DNA of 64,000 nucleotides from Spinacia oleracea. Its lineage: Eukaryota > Streptophyta > Magnoliopsida > Caryophyllales > Amaranthaceae. The position numbers and the translations under genes are program-made. The notes beneath the pieces are model-generated. The model was not told where the DNA came from. It did not search any database and saw nothing but the letters and a program-made list of their open reading frames with translations. Shown here piece after piece: positions 35,080 to 45,298 of this stretch (positions are counted from its first letter, which is position 1; each line of letters begins with the position of its first letter). The DNA lies in assembly GCF_020520425.1 (NCBI RefSeq), contig NC_079492.1, forward strand, positions 3,100,001-3,164,000. The letters are read 5' to 3'.

Positions 35080-35426
35080 CTCCCTCCGTTCTTAAATAAG
35101 TGTCCACTTTGGACATTTACGCTGGATTTAATAAAACTGAATTGTGTGTAAGAGGTAATGATTGAGAATGTTATTTTTTGGGAATGCAAAAATTAGATAA
35201 TTGTTTATTGATAAAGTATAAATAAAAGTGGATGTGGTGATTGAAAAGTGGGAAAAGTGTAGAATGTGTAAGAAAAAGTAATAATGATTTATAGAAAAAT
35301 GAAAAAAGTGTGTGGAAAAAAGGGAAAAGTGTATAGAAAAGTGGGAAAGTTGTATGTCCAAAAATGGAAACTGGACACTTATAAGGGAACGCTATTTATA
35401 GGAACTGGACACTTATTTAGAGGGAG
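35080..35426. mobile_element. Stowaway MITE (347 bp)
   Basis: Begins CTCCCTCCGTTCTTAAATAA and ends with the complementary TTATTTAGAGGGAG; TA duplication (35078-35079, 35427-35428). Its interior is clearly similar to the element at 42966-43271. Confidence 0.92.
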
Positions 35427-35455
35427 TAATAATATGTACTTGTAACTGATTACTA

Positions 35456-35714
35456 CTTCCTCCGTCTTTTAATACTCGTAACGTTTGGACTTTTGCCACT
35501 ATTCATATAATCTACTTTGACTATTCGTAGTGTTTTTTATATAAGATAAAACATAGTCATGTGGGATCTTGTTAGATTCGTCTCAATGTGTATTTTCAAA
35601 ATATCAACTTTTTATAATTTTTGCATAAAGAGAATTTAAGATATAAATGATCAAAGTTGTGCATCGGCATGCGTGAAACTAACAAACGTTGCGAGTAATA
35701 AAAGACGGAGGAAG
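35456..35714. mobile_element. Stowaway-like MITE (259 bp), full copy
   Basis: Ends CTTCCTCCGTCTTTTAAT...AAAAGACGGAGGAAG, TA duplication (35454-35455, 35715-35716). Same family as the interrupted intronic copy at 28869-29815, in opposite orientation. Confidence 0.92.
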
Positions 35715-35716
35715 TA

Positions 35717-35862
35717 TATAATTACAATAAATGATAAATATTAATAATAATAATAATTCATAATTAATAACTAATAACTAAATAATTAATAACTAATAAT
35801 CCGTAACTAATTAATAAAAGTAATAATAAATTATATTAATTATTAATAAATAATTAGTTATA

Positions 35863-35893
<31 letters not shown>

Positions 35894-36065
35894 TAACTAA
35901 TAAGTAATATAATAATATAAATATAAATAATAAGTAATATAATAATATAAATATAAATAATAAGTAATATAATAATATAATAATATAATAATAAAAATAT
36001 AAATAATAAGTAATACAATAATATACATAATAATATTAATACTAATAATAATAATAATAATATAA
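35717..36065. repeat. TAA-rich low-complexity tract
   Basis: AT-only sequence with TAATAA runs and a repeated TAAGTAATATAATAATATAA motif (about 35910-35990). Nothing else seen. Confidence 0.85.
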
Positions 36066-36267
36066 TTATTATTCAGTTAAATTGAATTGAATTAAACTGA
36101 ATTAAACTGAACTGAACTAAACTGAATGCTCTTGGACTGAACTGAACTGAACTGAAGCTCCTGAACTGAACTGCCAAATAAGTCCTGAAACTAAAATTAA
36201 GCTAAAAAGAACAGGGTCTTAGTATGATTTTCATATTTGTCAACGTAAAACTTTAACCGCTAATATC

Positions 36268-36903
36268 TAGAGCTGTCAAAATAGGTCATCGAGTCGGGTC
36301 CGGATCGGGTCATCTCGGGTTTTGGGTCATGATCAGGTCGAGTTGTGTCGAGTCACTTTATCACTCGGGTGCAGATCGGGTTGGTTTTCGGTCGAGTCTT
36401 GTCGGGTTTTTTCCCCATTTCGGGTACAAGGATCGGGTCGAGTCATTTTCGGGTCGGGTTCAATTTCGGCTTTGGGTCTTATATAGTCGGGTTTGAATCA
36501 GTTAATCTCGGGTTAGGGTCAAGTTCGGATCAGATGCTTTTTGGGTCGGTTAAAATTCATGTCGGATTCACTCTCGGACACGGGTTAAGATCGAGTCAAT
36601 ATCTGATTAGGCATCTTAAAATATTCAAGCGTAAAATATTTACTACACAGGTCAAGTCATAACAGGTTATGTGGTACACGTCATTGTCGGGTAGTGAATC
36701 GGGTTTGGATCATTATTCAGTCGGGTGTTGGGTTCGGGTTCGGGTCATACAAAGTCGGGTTAAAATCGGTTATCAATTTTTTCGGGTGGGGTACAGGCCG
36801 GACTTTGGGTTACCTGTTTTGCAAAAATTTCGGACCATGGTCGGTTACTAGCTCGATCGATTCAGGTCGGGTTTTCGAGTCGGGTCAGTGTTTGACAGCT
36901 CTA
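36268..36903. mobile_element. hAT-like element filled with TCGGGT repeats (second copy of the type)
   Basis: 636 bp with perfect 13 bp terminal inverted repeats TAGAGCTGTCAAA / TTTGACAGCTCTA, flanked by CTAATATC and CTGATATC (36260-36267, 36904-36911; 7 of 8 match). The interior is irregular TCGGGT/GGGTC sequence like 29955-31087, but the termini differ, so it is a related rather than identical family. Confidence 0.8.
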
Positions 36904-37030
36904 CTGATATCTCTAATTATCTAATACAGTAGTAAAAGTTATACTTCGTATAAAGTTGACATCATAAAAACATAGATTATGTAATAAATTTTATTTTATA
37001 TTCTATATAGATATCACAAATTCTTGTTTA

Positions 37031-37320
37031 CAATGGGTGTACAACAAATATTGTACACCGGAGTAAAAGTTGACTCAAAATGCTTAAAAGTTACATTTAT
37101 ATATGTAAAAGTTATCTAATTTTTAATGATAAATTTTTTCATTTGAATAAATATTATTTCTTCAAAATCACTAATAATGTATAAATTAATCATTTAACCA
37201 TTTAAAATGTTTATCTATCAACTTTTTTATTTTATAATATAAAAGTTACAGAAAAATAGGTTAAAGTTACGAAAAACTGCATAAAAGTTATCTTGGTGTA
37301 CAATAAATTTATTGTACACC
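37031..37320. repeat. Segment bounded by two GTGTACAA palindromes
   Basis: GGTGTACAACAAATATTGTACACC (near-perfect palindrome, about 37031-37054) and GGTGTACAATAAATTTATTGTACACC (perfect palindrome, about 37294-37319) bracket 240 bp rich in AAAAGTTA motifs. It resembles a small mobile element, but no duplication of flanking bases is evident, and the class is unknown. Confidence 0.5.
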
Positions 37321-37504
37321 TTGTGCGCGCAAGACCTTTTATTAAAAGAATCAAGTCAACTTTAATACATTTATTGATTTATATACTTGTATATAAATAT
37401 AATTTGTACCGCTACTGAGAGAGGTACTCCGTACATCTCTAACCTAGCATGTGCCGCTACATAAGATATGAGTGACGCATTATCCTTGTCGAAGCATGTC
37501 TTGT

Positions 37505-37765
37505 AAGAATTTAAGATAAGATTAAAAGTAATTGTACAATTTGTGAACCTACGCAATTAAGAATTTAAGATAAGATTAAGAATTTGTAAACCTAAGCAAT
37601 TAAGAATTTGTGAACCTACGCAATTAAGAATTTGAGATAAGATTAAGAATTGAACCTACGCAATTAAGAATTTGTGAACCTACGCAATTAAAAATTTAAG
37701 AAAAGAATTTGTGAACCTACGCAATTAAGAATTTGAGAACATATGCAATTAAGAATTTAAGATAA
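37505..37765. repeat. Minisatellite with unit about 24 bp
   Basis: Irregular tandem copies of GAATTTGTGAACCTACGCAA, alternating with TTAAGATAAGATTAAG-type spacers. Confidence 0.85.
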
Positions 37766-38029
37766 AATTAATTAATTAAATAATTGTACAACTTGTCATC
37801 CCCATAAAGGTCATATTACACAGCAATGGAAAGGAAAGTTTGCATTATAAAATCGGAGGAATTAGACGTCTGTTAACAAGCAAATTAAATGTTCCCTTAA
37901 TTCTAAGGGCTACCATCCCTTAGATTTCGAGTCTCGAAGCACCCTTGGTTTGTTAAAACAGTAAAACAATAAGTACAAACTTTTATACTACCTTCGTTTC
38001 AAAATTATTTTTAAACTTTCTGTTTTAGT

Positions 38030-40072
38030 CCGTTTTTTAAGGGTCTAAATACTCCGTCCTACACTTGTGTCCCATTCCACGTACCATTTATTCCTATTGG
38101 TCACCTCATTAAATTATACGAAGTAGTAATTTGTTATTGCTTTTATTTTCCTGATTTAATTTATTTATTTTTTAGTCCTTCTATTCTTTTCTCCAATCAC
38201 ATTCACAGATTAAAACTATCTTTTAAGTGTTAAAACCACAATTTAGTTTCTTCTACCTCAACAAAATCCTAATTAAACTATTTTGATTATCCAACTTCCG
38301 TATCTACAATGGATTCTAATAATTAATCAAGAATCATTCATGGGTGGTCTTGTCACTGTACCATCTAAGGTATGTAGAATTCAATTGAATATTTTTATAC
38401 TAAATACGAATTCGAGAAGGAAAAGAATGTCATGTACAATATTTTGACAATAATCATGTTGATTAGCAATTGTTGTCAAACGCCATGATTGTTGTAAAAC
38501 TTCTATTCGTAGTTTTATTGTCAAACAAAATGATTGTTGAATTTTTAAAAATATAGTGTAAAAATGATTATTGTCAAGATATTGAATATGTTTCCTTTCT
38601 TTTACTTCGTGGGCTAACATTTTATTGATTATGAAGATCAGAGGTTAACACAAATCCTTCTCTTACTTGTATTTTATCCTACAAGTAATTTATTCTATGT
38701 GCAAAATTATGATACTTATGATTATATATTCGTAAGAGATGATAAGAATTGGAAACACAATTTGGAGTTTAAGAGAAACAATTTAGAATAAATAGAAATC
38801 TCTACACTTTAAAAAGTGGGAGATTTGTTACTATTCCTTATGAATAGTAACTCCCATCCATGTACCAATTATTCATTTTGACTAATTATCCTAATTTCTT
38901 TTTAAAATTATAAAGTTTGGTTGTCTCTGCTTCCAATGGAACACTTTATTGTTAAGCTCAAAATTAAAATACGCCTCTGGTCTTGCATGGATTATGGTCT
39001 TTCTTTCTAATTTTGATGAGGTGGGGGTGAAGCCATAGAGGTATTGATTTATTTAGAAAGCAAATAATCAGTATTTTGATATTTGGAGGACACGCACAGT
39101 AACTTCATGTACCAATTATTCATTTTAACTAATTATCCTAATTTCTTTTTTAACTAATTTGTCAACTATCTTTATTAAGGGCAATAGTCTTATTGCCACT
39201 TTAATCTAAACACTTCACTGCATATATTTTAGGTACTCACTCAACTCATACTCCTTAGTTAATAATCTTGCTCCTAAGTACGAAGTATACTTTTATCTTG
39301 TTCCCAACTACATTTATAGTTAGTTGTACTCAACATCCATTTTTTTTTTCTTCTTATTGATCGGTTGTACTAAATCGTAAATAAACAAAATCGATAAAGT
39401 TAATACAAAAAAAAGAAAAAAGACATTTGGTACATGTACCCAAAGCTTAGAGACTACCGACTCAAACTTAGACTTGGATTCTTGTCGAATATAAGCTTTG
39501 AGCTTAAGAATAAAGACTTCCAAAGCTTACGTTTGCTACAAGTCACTGAGCTCTGTCATTGTCTGATTTTTGGTTGTTTGATCGCTTATGGACCACCCTT
39601 TTCAGCCAGATAGCGAGTGTTTTCTCGTCGTTTAGGCCGGTGAGTGGGATTTCTGCTCATTGCAGTCACCTCCGGGGTTCTTCGCACTTCCGTTAAGAAG
39701 AATTCACCATTTGCATTCGATCGATAAGCCCAGCTTCAGATTGTTAGCCAGATGACAAGAGGTGATTATAGGTTTCCTTCGCCTAGCGGAAACCCCTGCT
39801 TTTCGGTCGTAATCCCGGTTAACGCACACTACTCGTGGACTGCTTTTTGACAAAAAAAATAAAAAAAAATTTGGTTGTAGTCGGAAAAATATATTAAAAT
39901 TTGAGAACTAAAATTTTAAGTTATAACAATTACAATTCCTTAATTAAAATAAATAATAAAAAAGAAAAGCAATAAAAGAGTTTCTATAATTTAATGAGGT
40001 GGACCAATAGAAATAAGTGGTACATGAAATGGGACACAAGAGTGGGACGGAAGATTTGGACCCGTTTTTTAA
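38030..40072. repeat. Long inverted-repeat pair (about 90 bp arms) around 1.9 kb
   Basis: Left arm about 38030-38121 and right arm about 39988-40072 are reverse complements at roughly 80-85% by eye, sharing CACTTGTGTCCCATT-, CTATTGGTC- and CACCTCATTAAATTATA-type segments. This fits a non-autonomous DNA transposon or two inverted MITE relatives. Inside is a direct repeat (about 38864-38912 and 39109-39157) containing CATGTACCAATTATTCATTT. No open reading frame of note. Confidence 0.6.
39530..39870 (+). other. Possible retroposon 3' end
   Basis: A stretch of balanced base composition in AT-rich surroundings, ending GCTTTTTGACAAAAAAAATAAAAAAAAA (about 39841-39870). The abrupt A-rich end resembles a LINE or SINE tail. 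I recognise no domain or duplication. Confidence 0.3.
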
Positions 40073-40274
40073 CGTTATTTACACTTTGCTTTATTCTATT
40101 TTTAGATATAAAAATTTACTACCTTAACTCTCTAACTACACAATATTTACAATTTCCCACTCACTTTCTCTTATTTTATTCATTTTTTTTCTTACACCCA
40201 CCCACCTTTTTACACATTTCTCCTACTTTATACATATTCTATTATATTCAACCAACCTTTTCACTTTTGTCTTA

Positions 40275-41233
40275 GGCTCTGTTTGGCAACACTAGCTGAA
40301 ATTGAGCTGAAACTGATAAGGTGCTGAAACTGATAAGGTGGCTGTTTGTATTGCCTGTTTGGTAGAATTGGTTTTATAAGCACCTGGAATTCTTAGTAGT
40401 TTAATTGACATTCTATATATTATGACATCTATAATTATTATTTTTGTAAGAATAATAAAATAAATTTACGAATTATAATTTTTATAATGTTAGTTGATAT
40501 TATACGAATGATAACCCCCTCAACACTAAAACTTCTTTCCCTTGCCTAATTGCAGGGAGTACTCAATTTTCTTAAGGTGCTTGCGTCAATGTCCCAAATC
40601 CAATTATGTTTTTTTTTTGTTTTTTTTTTTATTTTTTTTTAAAATTTTGTATTAAGTCAATGTACCAAGTTGTAATCTAATTGCAACAATTTCCCGTAAT
40701 CAACATTTTTTTTCTTCTTTTACTTGCGTCAATTCCCAAGTTGTAACCATAATCAAACCCCAAAAACTCCAAAACAACATTCAGATTTACAATAAAAAAG
40801 ATAAGAATCAAAGTAGTAAAATTGACAATAACTCATCATATAATTTACAATCAAAAATCAAATTCAAAGAAAAACAATAAGAAAAAAGAAAAATATGGAG
40901 AAGTAGAAGGAAGCATCACATACCCAATACGACTGCTGAGTGCTAGAGAGCCGAGTCTACCGTTATTTTTTAGCCAAAGAAATACAACGTATAACCTTTT
41001 ATTAGGGGTTTATCAATTATTTAGAATTTTATTATCAATTTTTTTTTTAAAGAAAATAATAATTTCAGGAGCTGAAACTCAAACGTTAATCAGATTAACG
41101 TTTCAATATCAGTCACTTTTTCCACCTTATATTTTATTTCAGCTATCTGCCAAACACTCCTAATTGTTTAAGGTGACTTATCATATTAGCACCTAATGAT
41201 TTAAGGTGACTGAAATAGCTTACCAAACAGACC
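40275..41233. mobile_element. Tourist-like DNA transposon (PIF/Harbinger type, 959 bp)
   Basis: Termini GGCTCTGTTTGGCAA and (reverse complement) GGTCTGTTTGGTAA, flanked by TTA on both sides (40272-40274, 41234-41236). Subterminal GCTGAAACTGATAAGGTG units recur near the left end. No transposase frame. Confidence 0.78.
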
Positions 41234-41381
41234 TTAATATTTGAGCAAATAGTAACCATAAAGATCTTTATGAAACAGATGTAGTATAAGACAATCTTAC
41301 ACAAAATACCACCTTGGTGTCAGATAAGTTAAGCAATATAACAAATTAGTTAAGTATTAGAACTAATTAGTTAAACACTGT

Positions 41382-41656
41382 TGATAAATTATAAAATTAA
41401 TCTTGAAGTTTCAACCATCAGCTTAAGCTTTTGGTTGAGTTGGTCCTCTGACAGCGTGACACAAAGGTTACGGGTTCAAATCTCATCCACCCATCCTTTC
41501 AAAGTGGAATATTTCACGCTGGGTATGAAGAGATCTATGCTGCATCCACACTTCAAGCCCAAAGGACTTTCATGTGAGGGGGCGTGATAGATTATAAAAT
41601 TAATTTTGGGGCTTCAACCATCAACTTAAGTTTTTGGTTGAGTTGGTCCTTTAACA
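41382..41656 (+). mobile_element. TRIM-like miniature LTR retrotransposon with 72 bp LTRs
   Basis: Two 72 bp direct repeats (41382-41453 and 41585-41656) begin TGATA and end ACA and match at about 85% by eye. The 131 bp between them starts GCGTGACACAAAGG, a decayed position for the primer binding site, contains a GGTTCAAATC tRNA-like motif, and ends in a purine-rich GTGAGGGGGCG directly before the second repeat, like a polypurine tract. Flanks ACTGT/ACTAG are only a partial duplication. Non-coding. Confidence 0.75.
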
Positions 41657-41783
41657 ACTAGAACCAATTAGTTAAGCAATAGAACTAATTAGTTAAGCAC
41701 TGAAACCATTAAGAAATGAAATCAATTAATTAAACAATCAAAACGATTTTTCCGACAAAACGGTCTTACATAAAGATCGTTGA

Positions 41784-42015
41784 ACAATAATAAGTGTTTG
41801 TTGTGAGTAGTAAGTTTGAAGATCCATCTAGATCATGAAGACATCAAATGTTGGAACACTCTTGTATGGTGTTGCGTGCCCTTGGCGATAAGAGATACGA
41901 CAATAATAAGTGTTTGTTGTGAGTAGTAAGTTTGAAGATCCATCTAGATCATGAAGACATCAAATGTTGGAACACTCTTGTATGGTGTTGCGTGCCCTAG
42001 GCGATAAGAGATACG
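41784..42015. repeat. Tandem duplication, 2 x 116 bp
   Basis: 41784-41899 and 41900-42015 are adjacent, nearly identical copies (CCCTTGGCG versus CCCTAGGCG is a visible difference), so the duplication is recent. No function recognised. Confidence 0.92.
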
Positions 42016-42165
42016 GCAATTCGGCTTCACACATTTTGTGCAACTCGTGCTCGTGCAAGTAGTGAAGTAGTTGTTGTCAAGGGATGGGAATGACTGACTA
42101 AGTGACAGTGAATTATTTTGTGAATTTTTTAGAATTTTTTTTTTGGGTGTAGGGTAATTCAAATA

Positions 42166-42453
42166 CTCCCTCTGTTCCAATTTAGTCATTATACTTATCT
42201 TTGCACAAAATTTTAGGTGATAAGTGGTTGTTTGGTTATCAATTGTTATTTTATTAAAAAAAGTAGATGTAATATAAGTTAGTGGGGTATTTTTTTTAAT
42301 TGAGTGAGAGAGGGTGTGGGGACAAAAAAAAAATTTAGTGGGAAGAGAGAGACAATATAATAATTGTGGGGTCATTCCTAATTTAGAAGTGTAACAATTA
42401 ATCTGGGACGGACGAAAAAGGAAAGTGTAACAACTAATCTGGGACGGAGGGAG
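42166..42453. mobile_element. Stowaway MITE (288 bp)
   Basis: Ends CTCCCTCTGTTCCAATTTAG and (reverse complement) CTCCCTCCGTCCCAGATTAG; TA duplication (42164-42165, 42454-42455). Near its right end an inner CTAATCTGGGACGGA-type end recurs at about 42400. Confidence 0.88.
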
Positions 42454-42965
42454 TAACAAACAACGGAGGGGGATTTAAACATGTGACTTATTGTACATAG
42501 ACCCTCATATTTTATTTGTAAGTCAAGACATTGTTATTATATCGAACTTGTGACAAGTAGATATTTTTTAGTAGTAATGGCTAAAAGGGGGATTTAGGGG
42601 AGCATATGAGATTATGAGTCAATACATAATCAACAAATTATAGAGGAGAAAGTAGTATTTGGGTCCGGGCAATGCCCCAAATTATTATGTGAATAACAAT
42701 GAATTTTTATATTTTTTAATGAAATTAAGTCTGAATTTTTTCAATAAGATAATATTTCTGTAATTTAGCAAATTAAGTTAACATGTAAAATGTCATAATC
42801 CAATTGGATAATGCCCTAGTGTTGAAATTGTAGGTCACAGTTTCGAATCTTATGCAAATCATATTTCTTATTTTTTAAATGAAAGTGGATTGGTAGTATG
42901 AATTTATGGATTTAGGTAGGGTTAGTTGTCATGCAAACTATTGTAGAAACATCTTGTGCTACGTA

Positions 42966-43271
42966 CTCCATCTGTTCCTAAATATGTGTCATATTTGGAT
43001 GAACGCACGATGTTTAAGAAAAATGAGAAGTGTGTAAGAAAAACAATGATTGAGAGTGTTTTTTTGGGGAACTGATAAATTAGATAACTGTTTATTGATA
43101 AAGTACAAATAAAAGTGTATGTGGGAATGAAAAGTGCGTGTGAAAGTGTAGAATGCGTAATAAAAAGTAATTTATGATTTATGGAAAAGTGTATGTCTAA
43201 AAATAGAAACACGACACTTATAAGAGAACATTATTTTTAGAAACATGACACGTATTTGAGAACAGATAGAG
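42966..43271. mobile_element. Stowaway MITE (306 bp)
   Basis: Ends CTCCATCTGTTCCTAAATAT and (reverse complement) CTCTATCTGTTCTCAAATAC; TA duplication (42964-42965, 43272-43273). The interior is similar to 35080-35426. Confidence 0.88.
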
Positions 43272-43273
43272 TA

Positions 43274-43569
43274 ATATACAATATAGATAATCTAAAAGGA
43301 AAAAATTTGTGTGGCTAAAGTTAATAACCATTTTTAACTACTTGTCGGTTTAGCATATGAATCACGACACTATCTATCCAACTCAGATTTTTTTTTTGAT
43401 GCGTCATTGGTCGAGTTTTTCAACACAACCCATTTTGACCCTCCCGACCGGACACAACCCACCATGGCTCATCTGATCTACCAAGCTAACAAACAAACCA
43501 ATCCAACACACCAACACACGAATTCATCCCACCCGGCCTTGTGGCCCACCCACCATGGCTCGGTTTGAC
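43274..43569. other. Spacer left of gypsy copy A
   Basis: CCGACC/ACCC-rich stretch (about 43420-43550) of unknown origin. No LTR of copy A is found here, so the copy is truncated on this side. Confidence 0.45.
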
Positions 43570-44838
43570 GCGGCGCTACCTGCAAAGGATTTCGCATGAC
43601 CTTCCGGCAACAACTAAGAAGGTAACTAGTTTAGACTTACCGTTTGATCTGGTCCCATCGGCTTATCTGAATGAAGCCGCCGTGCTTTTGCCAGGGGTCG
43701 AAGAAAACTGCTGCCACTGTGGTCCCGTCTGCGAAGCGCAAGGCTGGAGGGAAAGGTAAGCACGTTTCAAGCCTGTTTGCGATTCTGCTATGGGGCCGTC
43801 TACGATGGTGGGGGCGTCTCCGAAGCGCCAAAGAGTGTCTCAGAAGAATGTTTCTGAGACTCAGGGGTTTTGCTCTCCCGATCCTCTAGGGGGAATTGCT
43901 GAAGATGTCCGCCGCAACATTCCTCCGAAGACGGTGGAAAGGGCTAGGAACTCAAGTGGTAAGTTTTATTCCAACATCATAAGCACTTGTCGTTCTTCGT
44001 CTGGCGGTTCTATAGTCTCTCCCAGGGATTCTAAGGCTGTTGTTTTTCCAGTAGAGATACCTGACCCTCTGAAAGCCATAAATGCTGAGTTGGATCAGAT
44101 CCCTTCATCGGACCGCTTTACTTCCCGAGATCGGATCAAGGTAATGGGCCTTATGCGCAACGCTATACCTCCAGAGTATGTTGAGACTCTACCTGAGGCG
44201 GCTGAAACCCAACTGGCTGCTCTGCAATCCCGTGCATTAGATGTAAGTTATGTTCCTTTCTTTAGTAAAATAGTCGTTTTACCTTCCTCTTGTTTCGGAA
44301 TTTAACTTCTGCCATTCTTCAGATGTTTATTCAGATGGATTATCTGAAAAAGTGGCGCGCTTCTTTGGTGTTGGAGGAGACTAGAGCTCGCACCCAAGCC
44401 CGTCAATGTGGTGATCAACATTTTGCTTCCCTGGAAGTGCTTCGTCTTACCAGGAAGGAGACGGTTGATTCTTTGGCCAAGTCTTTGGCTTCCCTCCGTG
44501 CTGAGAACAAGAAGCGTCTTCAGCAGATTGAGAAGAACTTCCAGGAGATGCAGGATCTTTCTGGGAAGTGTAAGCAGAAGGAGGACGAGTTGCTGCAGCT
44601 TGACTCCAAGTTACTCAGATGGAGTTACAGCTGGAGGAGGCTCGTAGGGAGGCGAATAGTTCCAAAGAAGTGCGTAGCCAGTCCGCCGCTACGGGGGAAC
44701 GATCAATCAAGGGAGGTATTGAGCTTGCTTGGAATGAGGAATTCGCAGACATGCGCCCCTTCAGCTGGTTTAAGAGAATCATCGATCATCATGTGGAGGT
44801 GGAGAAGGCTCAGAAAGAAGGAAGTTTTGCCTGTTTAA
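43570..44838 (+). pseudogene. Antisense gene of gypsy copy A (decayed, 5' truncated)
   Basis: Plus-strand homologue of the antisense unit of copy B. It lacks the Transposase_28-like N-terminal exons and begins around a short exon end (CTAAGAAG|gtaact, 43621), then a 73 bp intron with acceptor at 43694. The next part reads GGIAEDVRRNIPPKTVERARNSSG...DQIPSSDRFTSRDRIKVMGLMRNAIPPEYVETLPEAAE to a donor at 44243; after an acceptor at 44322 comes a coiled-coil exon, MFIQMDYLKKWRASLVLEE and on, which is frameshifted near 44600. Splice positions agree with copy B. Molecular role unknown. Confidence 0.75.
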
Positions 44839-45298
44839 GTTGGTGTTCCTGTTTACTCATTTTATTGTGTTGTTTGTACAACCTGATATGGCCTTCCCCC
44901 TTGAGCAGGGACGACAACGTTGTGCCTTTGTGCGTTTTGCTAAGGTATTGAGCTGTTTATACTTCTTTAGTATATAGCTTTTTGGAATGCATCCCATGTG
45001 TTCTAGGTGATCAACCTACTGAGGGTCCTAATCTGGGCCACTTCTTAGGCCTTTAAACTACTAGTATTTGATTTATTCTTAGAAGAATGTTATAGGGCTT
45101 GGGCCGCTTTCGGGTCATTTAAGTGAAGTATTTGCAACAAAAGTAAGGATCCCACTGCAAGTCCGGCTTGCAGGGAGATGTTTCATTAAAAACTTGTCAA
45201 GCTGTGCTACATGGTGCGTGTTTTGTGTGGACGTCTTTGGTCTTACAAGGTAGGTAATAATAAATTAACAAGAAAACATAGACTTAAACTTAGAAAAA
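44839..45298. other. Convergent spacer of gypsy copy A
   Basis: Lies between the ends of the plus-strand antisense gene and the minus-strand pol. The segment about 44999-45065 (GTGTTCTAGGTGATCA, CTAATCTGGGCCACTTCTTA) and a later TGCTACATGGTGCGT motif are conserved in copy B at about 60199-60265 and 60380-60400, so this is a retained 3' region. Confidence 0.6.

Larger units (their letters stand above)
33772..36218. mobile_element. Tourist-like MITE shell enlarged by repeat arrays and three nested MITEs
   Basis: Termini GGCCCTGTTTTTTTAG and (reverse complement of the right end) GACCCTGTTCTTTTTAG form imperfect terminal inverted repeats, with TTA on both sides (33769-33771, 36219-36221). Inside each end are ACTGA-type pentamer runs (33793-33885 and about 36070-36178). 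Between them lie the AATAAAT array, two Stowaway elements, the 35456-35714 MITE and TAA-rich tracts. One element that swelled from a few hundred bp to 2447 bp is the simplest reading; chance similarity of the short termini is the alternative. Confidence 0.68.

Noticed and set aside
37031..37340. Helitron 3' end (hairpin followed by CTRRT)
   Set aside because: There is a GC-rich GTGCGCGCAAG, but no proper CTRRT end or TC start between A and T could be placed.
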